Source: Paramarasmius palmivorus
Lineage: Eukaryota; Basidiomycota; Agaricomycetes; Agaricales; Marasmiaceae
Assembly: GCA_037176845.1 (NCBI GenBank)
Contig: JAYKXP010000016.1
Location: 776,951 to 840,950 of the forward strand
Reading direction: 5' to 3'
Length of the DNA: 64,000 bases
The translations under genes and the position numbers were made by a program. This document shows, one piece after another, positions 1-12,862 of the stretch. The notes below the pieces were generated by a model that was given only the letters and a program-made list of their open reading frames with translations, ran no database searches and had not been told where the DNA came from. The first letter of the stretch is position 1. Each line of letters opens with the position of its first letter.

Positions 1-544
1 TGACACGACTTATTGGGCAAGATGCACCCTACATCCAGCGGAAGTATAATGCTTTCATCGCAATGACGTTCGTGTGACTTGCCCTCTCTTTGCGCATAAC
101 TCATCTCGCATTCTTTACAGAATTGAATCAGGCTTGATTATTCCGGTGTCTCTCGTCTTGTGGATTGTCTGTACGCACTACAAGGTCGTCATTGCTGGAC
201 CCATAGAGGCCTGTTTACCGCAACTTATTGTACGTAGGCTTTTGAGCCTCGTGTACTATTGAACTAAGCTCGTTTTTTGATAGGCACTAGCCCCAATGCT
301 TATTACAGTACGAACTGGCCTTGGGCTTACAATTGAAGAAGGACACGTAACAGTGCTCGCAGACCAAACAAAGTCCGACTCGGACGTCGAGTTACAGACG
401 ACTCCGCCATTGACTGTGACTGTGTCTGTCTCACGAATCCGTGCTGTATCGCCGTCAGAGGCGCTGCCAAAGAGCAGCGACATTGATTCCGTACTTGAAG
501 CAGAGCTGAATCGTAAAGCCGAGCGCAGCGTTGTAGAATACTAG
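1..544 (+). CDS. 3' end of a basidiomycete multi-pass (7TM-like) membrane protein, partial
   Basis: The gene enters from the left edge, so its N-terminus is outside the window. Three exons can be joined: <1-67, 121-229 and 284-544. The introns are 68-120 (donor GTTCGT, acceptor ACAG) and 230-283 (donor GTACGT, acceptor ATAG), and the frame is kept across both (phase 2, then phase 0). The product reads a charged loop (QRKYNAFIAMTIESG), a hydrophobic helix, then a last helix ending in a VRTGLGLT motif, followed by an acidic, Ser/Thr-rich cytoplasmic tail. This IESG, helix, V/IRxGLGL ending is typical of the large family of Agaricomycete hypothetical serpentine membrane proteins; that assignment is from family knowledge. 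No substrate or signalling role can be given. The stop at 542-544 faces the stop of the TRP-like gene 447 bp away. Confidence 0.7.
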
Positions 545-991
545 CTTGGATGAACACGTCACGAATGTATAGCAATTCTACTGGTATCTCGGGTCTTTTG
601 ACCGTATAACGTTTGACCTAAATGGCTAGCTCGCAATAGCTTGCACCGTTACGAAGAATTCTGTCGCTATTTCGATGTTGACTTTGTTCAGGGAGTGTTA
701 GGATTAGGATTTTGCGGAACATGGATATGTGCCGACAGACTGCAAGTGAAACCTATTGGATTCTCAGCTAACTAACGTACAAGCATTCATCGTTGCAAAC
801 GTAATGAATATGATAGTCCTCTGCAAGGAATAATATAGTGTAGATGGGCCAAAGAAGATGGGCGATGCTGCTGAGCCGAAAAGTGCAGTAAACGTGCTAG
901 ACAAAGGAGGATGCAACGACAAAGTACAAAGAAAGCAAGTCCCGAAAACATTACCAGACAATTAAGAGATATAAACTACGTCCTCGAGACA
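545..991. other. Convergent intergenic spacer
   Basis: This spacer lies between the stop codons of the 7TM-like gene (+) and the TRP-like gene (-). It should contain both 3' UTRs. I see no coherent reading frame or obvious repeat. Confidence 0.6.
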
Positions 992-3900
992 CTAAGACGA
1001 TGTAGCTGGTGCATCGCCCGACGGTTCACCAGGTTTTGACCCAGAGGCACTGGCCTGCTGTGACCGGGCAGGTGATCCTTGCGGTGGCTTTCGGATGACA
1101 ACAAAAGACTTGCCAGGTGTAGTTGTCGAGGGTGGTGGAACATCTAGAGGCTCTAACGGTGTTTCCTCATCTTTGGGTCTAGAACCGTAGCCTTCACTGC
1201 TATGCGGCCTGTGTCTGCGTAACATGTACCAAGGCTTTTTCTTGGGCTGATCGACAGACGAGCGGTCGTCATCGCTAGCGGCTGTACTGCGGCGGTAGGA
1301 ACTTGGTGGAGGGGCGGAATCCAATCTGCCGGTCCTACCAGGCGCACCGGAAGTCCCTATGCTGTATTGCTGTCTGTGAGAAGGTCCAGCGAAAGAACCG
1401 GCATCCTCGATAATTGCTGTCTGGGATTTTGTTCGGACGTGGAACGGTGGCATAGCTCCTGGGGGTAGAGTACCACCGCTCCGGACTGCAGAATTTGAAG
1501 ATACCGACGGTGGAGGCGATTCGTCATTATCAACAACAGGTGACCTGGGTAGTGTCGAAGAGCTCTGGTCTGCGAATGCTGGACCTCTGGGTCGTTCCAA
1601 AGAGGGGAAGGTAGTAGTCGACTGATTACCACCAGCAGTGATGGCGTAAGGGGAATCGATGTGTGCGCGTCCTCCACCGACACGAGAGAAACCAGAAGTC
1701 TTCTGAGGCTGCGTTTCCTTCACAGGTATGTAGCCCGAAGGCTGGGTCTGGAATGGCTGCCATGCTCCCATGATGAAACCCGTTTCGTCATCACTTTCCT
1801 CTCTGTACGGCCGCAAGGCGTGTTCAGGCTTCAAAACGGACGGTGGAGGTCCAGAATGAACGGAACCCTTCCGTGAATCACTGTCGAGAGCACCGGGCAT
1901 CCTCGGAGGAATGTACGAAGACACGTCCGAGTGCGTGGAGCGTGCCCCGCTTTGTGAACCCTTATACTTGGCTTTGTCACGATCACCTCTGCGATGGCGA
2001 CGATGTCTTCTTGAACCACAGCACCCTAACATTCCACAGGCCCCTAGCAAACCGCTATCGACGACATGTCTGCTCCTGTCGAAGCTTATGCCGCCGAATA
2101 TTCGTACGAGGGCTTCCAGGACCTTGACGACGAACATGAGCACAAGTGCCAAGTACACAAGAGCCAGGATGATGAGGATCCCATATGCCACCCATCCGGC
2201 AGGACCTTGACCAATTGATATCTGACGAGTTCAATGTAAGCCTATAGGACATTCAGAGCAGTGAAGAAACTCACGGCCGGACTTAGAATGACTAACAAAA
2301 CTGCAATGACAATCCTTGCCACGCAGAACAAGAAGCTAATGAGACCCATACTGGCACCAGTACCCCAAGGGAGCCAAACACTCGTCACAAGTGCTGACAC
2401 TACCTCGACGACTAGAATGACAACTGCTTGTGCTGTTCCACTCTTCTGTCCGGCACCTACAACAATCCCGAAGGCGAGACTGCTGGCGAAGAACAGGCTG
2501 GCGAACATTTGAGAACCATGACGACAGTGATTGTAGAGCGGCCCAAGAGACAGAAGGGTTCGCGTCTCGTCATATAGTTTATTGGTTGTAGTCAGCCGAA
2601 CACGGACCACAAGGATGACTGGAATAAGGATGGAAAATACTGCGAAAGATAAACCAGCCAGAGCGGTTGACGTGACAGACACGACAGATCGAGGTAACGT
2701 CATCTGATAGACGGAGAAGACAGTGATAGGGAGGTGGAAGAGTATAAGAAGTCGAACTAGATTCCCGTGTAGGACACTGCCGTGGAAAGAACTGAGGTCT
2801 GTCCTGACTCTCCACCACTTGCGCGCAGTTGGAGCGGATGCAGTAGTTGCGCCAGTAAGCGTAAATCGGGATGGTGGCCGTATAATTCCTGGAACATCAC
2901 GACCGCTGAGGGATTTATTTTCGTCGAGATTTGGGTTGGGAACGCTGTCCAACATATCCCTGCTGGAGAACCCAGGGCTGCGCGTGCCAGATAATTTCAT
3001 TGTAGTGGGCCCCGAATTGCTGCCGCTAATCATCCCACTGACGAATGACACCATGTAATCGATGAACCAGATGATAAGAGAGAGTACGATAGTAGCGCCT
3101 GCGATGGCGAGGAACAGTATAAGACATATACTGAAAAGATCCTGTGGGCGTACTCCGATGGTATAGGCGAAAGAGGATATCCCAGTCGAAGCATTGGTAG
3201 GAAGGGTGAATATTAAGTTCGGGGCATCGGGGTTGATGTAGAGAGGTGAATTAGAGTTCGAAAGCTGATCGGAAAACTCGGAAGGAGGACTGTAAGGTGC
3301 GGTGGAGAGTGGATCCCAGCGAGGCTGGTTGTCTTCGGTGAGCGTGACATCTGAACCCAGGTTAGCCCAGATGATCATGATTCCAAAGACATGAATCGAA
3401 GACTCACTGTATGAAAGGGTAGACCACGCAGTCTGCGTCAATAACGGATCTAGAACCTCTGCGTGAGAAGAACGGAATTCCGTCGACATCAGGCCACTCA
3501 CAAACAAAAGCGGGCCATTGAACCGCTACCATAGATAGAACAGCGCACCATTGGGTGTGGAACATGATATCTCTCATGGAAGGTGTACCTAGACTCCAAT
3601 GAGCGGCCATCCGCACAAAAAATAGAAGAACCTCACAAAAACGAAGTAATGCTGGTGTCACCGCAAAACGTTCGCCACTGATGGCACTTGCAATAATAAA
3701 GCCTGCACTTTGAGCCCGTTCCCATAATCCCTTATCTGGCCGCGTAAGACCACGATTCCATGCAGATACAATTCTAGCCAATCCCACTAGGACCCAATAT
3801 GCAAGTGCAAGCGCGACTGTCGCCCAAAATATGGCCGAGGCGCTGCCATACGGTTCTTCGCCATCAGGCTCTAACTGTGTGGTTAGAACATCCACGCAAA

Positions 3901-4447
3901 TTAGCTGATTGCTGAACGGATCAACTGCGCTGAGTCGCGTGTTAAGGGTTGTTAACGCTCGTTCATCACCCCAAGGAATGGTAGATGAGAATGCAAAATC
4001 CCCGGCTGGAATCGGGCAATAAAGGCCGGTCGCATTATTTGGGTCCCCAAGAGGTGACGGGGGACGAAGCGTTTCGCAAAAACGGGAACTATTGGACCAA
4101 GTACCCAAGGTCAATATTGTAGTGGTCGTAAAAAGCGTTGCTACAGTGCCACGAAGTCAGCATCAAATGCTGCAGCTCATATTCGCAGGTCACGCACCAA
4201 GGTTCCCTCCACCATCTTCCCGAGTATCCTGAATCGTTACTGGGGTGCTTCCGAGCACCGTCAAGTTAAGATGGGGTTCTGAGCCTCTCTGAATGATTTG
4301 GCCGTATATTGTGTTGACAGTGAGCTTTTGAGACACATTTCCGCGTTTGGCGTCAAAACAGTCGGTGAAAGGGAGAGTAGCTGGGTCAGAAAGAACGGGG
4401 CGAATGAAGAAGAGAATTAAAAGGAAAAGATGCAGAGCGAAGCTCAT
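992..4447 (-). CDS. Fungal TRP-like ion channel with ML-like domain
   Basis: Six exons are supported: 4447-4198, 4140-3637, 3588-3502, 3449-3408, 3350-2275 and 2221-992, giving 1062 aa. The ATG at 4447 is chosen because it opens directly onto a signal peptide (MSFALHLFLLILFFIRPVLS). The lumenal ML-like domain follows, starting at LPFTDCFD and including an NVSQKLTVNTIYGQI stretch. Then come about nine hydrophobic segments with the family signatures QWCAVLSMVAVQWP, HGNLVRLLILFHLP and SVWLPWGTGASMG. The last helix (VAYGILIILALVYLALVLMF) leads into a roughly 350-residue cytoplasmic tail rich in Ser, Pro and Arg. These domains match the fungal TRP/FLC/Pkd2-like family, involved in calcium handling and cell-wall stress at the plasma membrane or ER; the exact role is inferred. 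The 48-nt intron 3636-3589 is in frame and stop-free, so its retention would add 16 residues inside the conserved RFCTPSMRD region. Confidence 0.9.
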
Positions 4448-4794
4448 CGCTGGACGATGGCTGCGGTTCTGCGGTCGTCGAGGTCGTTCACGGTGAAGGA
4501 GAAGGAATTGCAAAATGAGGTACTACCGTTACATCATGATCACATTGGTCAAACTCCAACAGCCTTGGAAACAAACACATTGCAACAACTGTTAAAAAAG
4601 TCCTTTGTCTAATTTAGTACACTGTCGATACATGCATACGTGGTTCATTTGTTACAAGCAGTCCAATAGAAACGGTAGAAAGGAAAACGAGGGCTAAGGG
4701 ACCCGCAATATTTCCCTCGCAGAGTTCTTTGACGGCACGGATAAGCAAAGACAATAGAGTGAGCGATCCGTTGCCAGACCTTGAGGCCTAAGGC
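4448..4794. promoter_or_regulatory. Upstream region of the TRP-like gene
   Basis: These 347 bp lie between the start of the TRP-like gene and the stop of the next minus-strand gene. By position they hold the promoter and 5' UTR. I see no clear TATA box or repeated element. Confidence 0.35.
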
Positions 4795-5967
4795 CTAAGC
4801 ATACGCGAGGCCTGTAAAGGTCGCGACTGCTCCAACCAAGGCACCCCCAGCTACAGCCCTAAAGCCGCCACTTCCACGTCTATCCTTTCTCAAATTCGCT
4901 TCCCTCTCGTTCTTCCTCGTCTGGTAAACTTTCTCCACCTCCGTCTCATCCTGCCCGACGATAAGAATATTCTCCTCGGGATGCGCTTCATCAGCGGGGA
5001 TCAACCGTGTGTACAACCCTTTCGGAGGCCGTATATCCTTCGCGTCAGCGTTACTGAGCTGGTACTGCTGGACAGTCACCAATCTGTTCAACTGATCCAA
5101 GAATGACTGACGCTCTTCCATGGACATTGTGCGTGACAGTGCTCTAGCTTTGGGCGTCGAGTCTGAATCCACAGATGTTGTAGAACCTTGGGACGACACG
5201 GATACTGCCACGGCAGACTTATCGTCAATCGCAGTACTGGCGTCTTCGAGTCGCAAGGAGGCCGTACTACTGTAGGGAGAAGGATCGTGGAACGAGCATG
5301 GCATAGGGATCCGCAGTTTCTTTTCCTTCGTAGTTTTCCCATTCGAGCTAATCTGTTCCTCTCCTAATGACCTGTCCCAATGAACCGTTTTCCCGGGCTT
5401 CTGCCCTTCGACAGTTTCGTCATCGGTGTCTCCAAGGTTTGGAATGAGTAAATTCTTCACAACTTCTGCGGAGGCACTATCCAAAGACGCTAAATCGTCT
5501 GGCTTAGAAAGTGACGTCCTCGCAGCCCGCTCCGACCTTCGCCTCTCCCTAATCACTGCCTTCGTATCCTCAATCTCAAAATCTTCCTCTGGGGCTGGCC
5601 TAGCCGTCAAAGAACGTCTACCTGTGGACCTACGAGCCTTGGAGCGGTTGGCGGGAATGATGTCTGAATCGTCACTGGTATCGGTTTCCGTACGGTTGGT
5701 AGTGCCCGTGATGTCAGAACGAGAAATGACCATAGACTTGAGGGTCTCTGTGACGTTCGACACAGGCGTGGTATCCTCGTTCGTCTCGTCGTCGACGAAA
5801 GGACAACCTGAGCGTGGATGCCCGGCCCTCGGCCGCTGACATTTCGAACAACGTGGTGCTTTCCGACTAGGCGATGGTGTTTCCTCTCCTGCTACCAACT
5901 TCGAGGCCTTCACTGGTGTGTTTTCCCGAGTGTTGGGTTTCGAGCCGGCACGAGTGGTGGGAGCCAT
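4795..5967 (-). CDS. Basidiomycete hypothetical protein with a CxxC...H...C zinc-knuckle-like motif and C-terminal tail helix
   Basis: A single open reading frame of 390 codons starts at an ATG at 5967 and needs no intron. Near residues 38-55 it has CSKCQRPRAGHPRSGCPF, with a C-x2-C-x6-H-x5-C spacing that could bind zinc. This CxKCxRPRxGHPRxGCP pattern recurs in Agaricomycete hypothetical proteins (family recollection). The middle is Ser/Thr/Asp-rich, low in complexity and probably disordered, with several basic clusters. The C-terminal 23 residues (ending VGAVATFTGLAYA) form one hydrophobic segment after a basic stretch (RKDRRGSGG), compatible with a tail anchor. No function is known. It is transcribed in the same direction as the TRP-like gene, 347 bp upstream of it. 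Confidence 0.75.
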   Translation of the reverse strand: MAPTTRAGSKPNTRENTPVKASKLVAGEETPSPSRKAPRCSKCQRPRAGHPRSGCPFVDDETNEDTTPVSNVTETLKSMVISRSDITGTTNRTETDTSDDSDIIPANRSKARRSTGRRSLTARPAPEEDFEIEDTKAVIRERRRSERAARTSLSKPDDLASLDSASAEVVKNLLIPNLGDTDDETVEGQKPGKTVHWDRSLGEEQISSNGKTTKEKKLRIPMPCSFHDPSPYSSTASLRLEDASTAIDDKSAVAVSVSSQGSTTSVDSDSTPKARALSRTMSMEERQSFLDQLNRLVTVQQYQLSNADAKDIRPPKGLYTRLIPADEAHPEENILIVGQDETEVEKVYQTRKNEREANLRKDRRGSGGFRAVAGGALVGAVATFTGLAYA

Positions 5968-8900
5968 GACTGTAGAGTGGATAGCGCGTCGAGAAGCTGG
6001 ACGTTAGTGTCGTTTAGAGGGTGATAGAGGAATGAAGTGAAAAACAAAGCCCTGAGAAAGGGTGTCGTTCGAACGCTATAAGAGCAAAAAAGAACAATGG
6101 GTTACGATGACAATGACTTGAATGAGATCCTTTTGTGGACGAAAGACAAAAAATAGCAGTCGTCAAAGACTAGATTCTGACCGCAATTAGCAATTGGCTT
6201 CACTACTAGATGACCAGTTCTGCAAGATGATGAGCACTTGGAATTGTGTGAGGAATCCTCACTGAGGATCGTGGTGGTTGATGTCAAAGTTTGACCAAGT
6301 TTCGACGGGCGCCTGATCGGCCTGACCTTCATAGCCCTCGAGTAACTTACTAGTAGCAGCGAATTAGCACTGATTTTCTATCGGAATAACTCTTATGTAC
6401 AAGGATTTTATGGATAGCAGGTATACATATACAATCAAGCAGCTTCAAGCTTCAAGACCAAGAATCCAAAGACGGCTTTGACCGAGGTTCGCTTTTGGAC
6501 TGGAACTTGAAGCTCAATGTTGGCAACCACATACGTATTATCTTACAGAACGCAAACGTTCCTGGCCTAGATGTTGTCTACCTCCCACGTCCTGTAGATC
6601 CATACCACGGATGTCATGCGCGTCGAATTCTGTGCAGAAAAATGTCCATATTGTAACTGTTGTTGATTCCATGCTTCTTTCGACCTGGGTCCAAGGTGTT
6701 CTGTGGTACCAAAACATTACATCGAGCTGAGATCTTTGCAAAAATTGACGTGTTGCACGTTATGGATCTGAATCTCTTCAGAAGTTCAACAAGTCGGTGC
6801 CGTAGATTGATGGGACGAGGAAGCAGCGGTTTATGTATGGAGAGATCTCATGTTCCTTGCTTCGCTGAGGATGGCCGTTGGTGACAGTAATGCCAAGAGA
6901 AACCACAGAGCGAGCCACACGGAATGGGGAGGATTGGGAAGGTCCTTCGAGCTTCAAATTTCAAGAACCCTTCTGAAGGATGTTGCAGGGTGAGATAGAT
7001 CACGACAAGCTCAAATGCGAAACGCACCCTTGCATCCGGTATCTGACTTGAGTCTTCTCCTCCATTTCCTAGTACATTGGCGATACAGTACTTGCCAGAC
7101 GCGTTGTGGAGTCGTGGTTCTGAGGATAGCCAGTTCGGCAAAATCCGGCCTACGACGGGTCACCAGTCACCCGTAACCCATGGGCCAACATCTCTCCTGG
7201 CGAATTACCATCCCGTCCTCAGAAGAGTTTCTACTAAGGGCCTAGCGACGATTTCTCAATGCACTCATGACTATCCTTCTCGCCGTAGAGTCAAGGCGTA
7301 GGTCCCAAATAGGTCCAAACTCAGGCTTTTCTTGTTTCGAAATCTCACCAAGGTGGTTATCGGACGTTGACGTTGAGGCTCCGGCGGAGGATGACAGGTA
7401 GGGTCGCAGAATCCTAGATGTATTACAATCCACTTATTCAACTTAAAGAAAATCGACGAACAATCATGATTCGCAAGTCATGAATGCCCCATTCGTCGCG
7501 GAAGTCATGACCCTGCAAAGTCATCCCCACCGCCGAATGTATAGCTCCCGCTCTTGGACGTCGCTTGTACATACATAGAACTTCAATAGTATGTGCAGGG
7601 ACGCAGGCTCAGAGTTTCCTCCGATATCTGTCCGAAATTTCCTTAGCTGATCAGCTTTTCTACTTTAGAACACATTTTATCGCGTAGATGCATTCTATGC
7701 GCTGAACCATCAAGTAACCTGCTCCCGGTATTATGGTGTGCTTTGTATGTATACATACCACCTACTCGAGTATGTACCTCGATCGTTTTCAATAATGGTT
7801 GGCTGACAAGAATCTCCTCGGAACCTATGCAAGGAGCGACCTTACGCCGGGACTCTCTCACTGGACCACTGACCTGAATTGTCTGGGCTCTGGCCCCTTC
7901 TATCTCAACCTGACCAGCCGACATGCGCAGGGATGGAAAGGAGACCCCTATTGCTTGTCGTCTTATATCCTAGGCAATACTTGGTTTGCAGCGGAATAGA
8001 TCATCTTGGCAGTCTATTCCAACGGTTCTTCCCAACTTGTCTACCGCAGTTGAAAGCTTTTTGAAGACTTCACGAACCACAGGAACGAGGACCCGAGGCA
8101 CCCTCGATTTCTCGGGAGCATGACCAGCGTACCCAAACTGTCCCTGGTTGAACTCGAAATGAGGCAGGTCTACAACATCTAGCCATCTGGATGTAAATGT
8201 GTAAGAACGTTAGAATTCATTCGAGAGAGCCATATGCTGATATTCTTGAAAACAGGACAGCCACATGCCCAGATGCATGGAAAAGGGTCCCTTTCCTTAC
8301 CGCTGGAAACACTGAAAACGGCTGGGCGCCAAATGTTAGAGCCCTTCTCCCGGAAACCAGTCGGGTCTGGTCAAACAGCTGCTATTTCAAACGAAAAATG
8401 CCTTTCGTTACAGTTGTCACTTAGGAGTATCGACTTTGATTTTAGGTTTTGAGGGTGTACTGCACAGGAACATTGAGAAGACCTATAATTGTAAGTTTGG
8501 CTCAGTTCACTGTTTCGATACCAGATGAGAGTTTACGGTTCCCTCCACTAGTTTTCATCGAATATACCCTTACCTACCCCTAAATCAAAGCTGTTATGTA
8601 CGAACAACACAAGAATGAAGCATAACAGCATGGATTCCATCGGGTATGTGGGCATACCGCTCCAGCTTCCAAGTTAGCTCATGAAAAACATGTGAAAGAC
8701 AAGCGCTAGTATTATGATATCCCGCTGCGACCGACTGGCTTACTGTCCATCTGCGGGCATTATCCCGACGTCTCCACGCGGGCCATTAATCCAATGTAGC
8801 ATGTGTCGGTTCTGGAAAAGGTTTTCTTCTTCAACCGGAGCTTGCATTGCTGTTGACGCTTCACCTACTGCGGTGACCGCACTAATCGCATTCCGGTCTG

Positions 8901-11790
8901 CCCACGTACGTTGGAAGCAGCCACATGAACGTTACGACAGACATACTTGGTCCTGCGGAGACCTAAACTGTGAAATGCTACAATCGAGACTCGGGACTCC
9001 GGTGCGTCCAAGTCCGATTCACTTTTGCCTTACGCAGATTAGAGCGAAATCAGGCGTAGGTGGATAGCACCCTGAAAGGTCGTTCTGTCCTTTTTGGCAT
9101 TAGAGCATACGCCATAACCAAGTAACCCCAATGACTACAGCTATACATCTTGAATATCTACAAGTAATGCGATCTACTCTTCGATTGAGTCGAACCGCCC
9201 TTGAGTATAGAATACCGATGCTCCGGTCAATGTCACGAAGAGATGAGTAATTGTCGATGGGGTTGGAGTCGCCTAGCACGTCGTCACAGGAACACTAATC
9301 TGGACAGGATCCACTATCGCTGAAGTCGACCCTGAAGGGGCCTTATGAACGACGTGTTGTTCAGGTCCTTCGGCGTATCACTCGTGAAATTCAGTTACAG
9401 CGTTGACGAGAGCTGTCCATGCCGAAACTCCACTGGGTGGTGAACTACGATAGAATCATCTGTGAAGGGCGGCATGAAGCTTTACTTGACGGTGACCATG
9501 GGAATGAAACTGAATCTCATTCAAAGAATTCCTGTCTATAGATTTCGGGCTCGGACCGAGGTGAGCGCTGTAGATGGTGCTGTAGAATGAACCTTCAGCG
9601 TTCCGACACCTCACAAGATGCATAGTGCACTCACACAAGGCCAAATACAGGCCTCCAATGGTCTTCATATCGTGTCTTTTGATGGTACAGTGCGATCGAA
9701 GTCAGCTCGCCCTGTCGGGTACTTGGTAGCCAGCGAGGTAATGGAAGGGCTGGCTCACCGAAAACACAAGAAAATGTAGGACGCCTAGGCGGAGTGGATA
9801 CAAATGCGTCAAGTATCACTGTCTCCCGCTGTGTTGGATTCAATTGCAACGATACGCCACCTTGACGTACTGGAAAGGTTGAATGTTCCCAACCCGCCGT
9901 TTACTGCGGGGTGAAGCTGTCTTCTCCCAACTAGAAAAGGAACTGTGAATCGCGATTATCGATACCTGAGCTCGTGTGTTTTGAGGGTCTCTACTCGGCT
10001 CGTAACATTTACATGTCCAAATATGCCTGCCCGAATTGATCTGGAGCCTGGCAATGAATCAGGAAACCGTGTTATGATATAATGCGAGGTTTCACAACTC
10101 ACTCTACCGTTTTCAGAAGTCACTGTCAATAACACAGGCGAATTGCGAATCCGATGAGCCGAATCTGTCTCGACGTTGTCCGTGTTTAACCGCAGAGCTC
10201 AAGCCCTGGAACCGAACTTAGAAACGAAGCCATGGGTAGTCGCCGTTTACAGGCTTGTCAGACAGCATCGGGATACGCGCGAACTTCGATTCCGTGTCAA
10301 CAATTCGATACATGTACGATTCAAACAACATCACGACATTGAATTAACGGGAACCCTCCGATTCTACATCGCAAAGTATCGTGTCGGGTATGTTTGTATA
10401 CCGTCGCTGCTTGCCATTTGGAACATATCCAAACATGCCACTCGTGAGAGAGAACCAGAGAAATGGAAGATCTGTTCCGCTTCGGTGGCGATAGTGATAA
10501 CGGGATGCCGAAGAGGTACCAGAGGGTACCAGTTGTATTGGATGAGTCGAAACTTGACAGGGCTTCTTCAGCTTCAAGGTACCTCCTCCAGTTTTGTGCA
10601 TCGCGGAATCGAGGAGTGCTGTCTAACTGCTGAGTTGGCATAAACACGCACAGTCCAGTATGCTCCCATTAACCACTATCACACCATTGAATAGATGGAG
10701 TATCAAGGGTCGAGCACAAGCATTTCTGGTGTACGATAAGGCCCGAACATACGGTAGCAATGACGACCACAAACTGCAGGGAGTAGGTAAATCGTCATCT
10801 CGGAGTGTCATAGCGGTCAGGACAGACCCTGACAGACGCAGCCACTGATGGAGGATCAGCGAAATACTATTGAGCCATGCGGGAAAGAGACGGGTCGAAG
10901 GTCGAGCATATGGTCGTTGTGGGAGATGTCAACGTCCTAGTGCCATGAAGACAGGCAGGGATAACCCTGGCATTTGACCACCGAGGAACGTTCGAATGGC
11001 GATGGAGCGAAAAAGGGAACATATAGACGGTGTTGTAAGCTACCAAACGGCTCTAAAGGAAATCGGTCAGGTCCCCGCCAAATTCCAATATGGGGTGAGT
11101 AGTTACTGACCAATTTAGATCACCGAGATTTACTATCATGTGAATGAAGCCCATGAGGTTAGAGTGGTCAACTTGCTCGATGAACCAAAAAGAGTGCCTG
11201 AACGAGTACGCTCACGGTGCTAGAAAGCGCCAGACGGTTAGTTAGATCATACTGTCGAGTGCCACCAAGTGAACATGCACCAGCGAGAGGCTGAAAACTT
11301 GACAATGAGGAAACAGAGCGTGACCCAAGAGTAAAGACGTTATCTGCCTTCATTTTCATGAAGGCACTGTCCAATAGTGTCGAAATAGCCGATACATAGA
11401 CCTGAAATTGAACATCCCAAGTTCGAATGATGCATTAATGACAATGCTTCAAGACAATGCGCCAGAAAATCGCGAGGAGATATGACCTTGTGGATAATCT
11501 GCCGGCCTAAAAACTACAATGTGGATCTCCATGCTGCGACTCACTTTGGCAGAATTTCAGGACGAGGAATGTTGTGCCACTGGGCACCACTGAAACAGTA
11601 ACTGACTGATTTTAAGTTGTTGGCTTAGGTCGAAATTGTAAGGTCTACATACCGATATTTCGTGCTATCAGAGTCCGGTAGGGTGGTTTGCAGGTGGTGG
11701 TCATGGTCAGAAAGCACGTGAAGAAGGAGCAGCGCGCTTGGACACCTCTTTGTTCGCTTCACATTACATCTTTCACCACTACATACAGCG
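5968..11790. other. Gene-poor DNA, 5.8 kb
   Basis: The first 100-150 bp must contain the promoter of the minus-strand zinc-knuckle-like gene. Beyond that I find only short, mutually overlapping open frames without family signatures or consistent splice sites. Base composition is balanced, unlike AT-rich silenced repeats. TATGTATG-type words recur (for example near 7,570 and 7,745), and a 16-bp word at 9,779-9,794 is repeated at 12,926. No transposase, reverse transcriptase or terminal repeat was recognised. Confidence 0.5.
9779..9794. repeat. 16-bp word containing the palindrome CGCCTAGGCG, copy 1
   Basis: The sequence GGACGCCTAGGCGGAG also occurs exactly at 12,926-12,941. The 10-bp core is a perfect palindrome. 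The two copies flank the only gene in this stretch. Confidence 0.6.
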
Positions 11791-12862
11791 ATGTCCTCTT
11801 CTATCCCATTCCCAGAACCTCTGGATACCCAGCCTAATATACACGACGAACAGCAACATTCTTCGATCACTAATTTTCCCAATCTTTCCGTGATCTCAAT
11901 GCACACAAGCTCTCTTGAAATCTGCCAGTCGGTTTACGGAGAAACATCATCTTCGCATGATGCTATTGAACGGTTCTATGAGCCAAATGCTGGTGCGTCT
12001 GTCGCTCTCTTTACCGCCTCAAGATGCTAATCAAACTTTCTGGACAGTGTAAGTGGAACTGTCAAGCTTCTCTTTCTAGTCAAGAATTGAAATCAACCTC
12101 AGCTACGAAAACCCAATCATAACAACTACATCCCGTGCAATGCTTGCAGACATATACCGGTTATCGCGAAGATTTAACAGCGTTGATATACCTCGTCCTA
12201 TTGCTGTGATTTATACCTTGTTCGGCTTAGAACTTCCAACATATATCAACAAACCCCTTCTACACGCCCTCAAAGCATGGTCAGATATCGGAGACATCAG
12301 CGAAACCGAGGGTTTTGGTGAGTCAACTGATAGTAACATGGTGTTCACCGACAGTCTAATAGCCCTCGGCCTTCTAGATGGACACCGCAAGACGATCGTC
12401 GAACATACGCTGAATGTCCTGGTACTCCCAAGATGGCATACTGACAGTATGAGAAGCAAATATTTTGCACAATCAGCCGACTCTTTGCTTTCGGCACCCT
12501 CGCATCCAACCCATCCTGCATTACCTATTCCGGGTACTTCTCTTACCGTGCCCTCTCCTCTACACTTCCAGCTCCATATCATCACGCGGCTTTCGTTCAA
12601 TGAGCAGGGTCGTATAACGCATCACCGAGATTTCTGGGATATTAAGGATGTCATGCGCTTGATTCCAGGTGTACCGCTTGCGCAATGGATCGGCACTAGG
12701 GTCGCTGCCCTTGTACTTACGTATATCGCTCGTTCTTGGATAACGAGTGATGGCCTTTCATCCTCGGAACCCCAAATTGCGCGTTCAGATGACGAAGACA
12801 TTGAGCAAGGGATATCTCCAACAATAGTGACCAGTGGCATATGGAGCGCAACCGGTGGTTGA
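11791..12862 (+). CDS. NTF2/SnoaL-like fold protein, Agaricomycete conserved hypothetical
   Basis: Best model is 11791-11992, a single-nucleotide exon at 12048, 12103-12317 and 12378-12862, giving 300 aa. The ATG at 11791 follows a pyrimidine-rich stretch. The product contains SVYGETSSSHDAIERFYEPNA, then VYENPIITTTSR and LARLSR-like helices, DGHRKTIVEHTL, and FNEQGRITHHRDFWDIKDV. These are hallmarks of an NTF2-like (SnoaL) fold family common in mushrooms; the family call is from memory. The introns are 11993-12047 (branch-like GCTAATC), 12049-12102 (donor GTAAGT) and 12318-12377 (donor GTGAGT). The last is 60 nt, in frame and stop-free, but its removal restores the conserved FDGHRKTIVEH. The Val codon of AVYENP is spread over three exons (G, T, C). 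The C-terminal 50 residues are acidic and low in complexity. Biochemical role unknown. Confidence 0.75.

Noticed and set aside
4448..4513. N-terminal extension of the TRP-like channel upstream of 4447
   Set aside because: The extension would begin at a TTG and put 22 residues before a classical signal peptide. The ATG at 4447 is the natural start.
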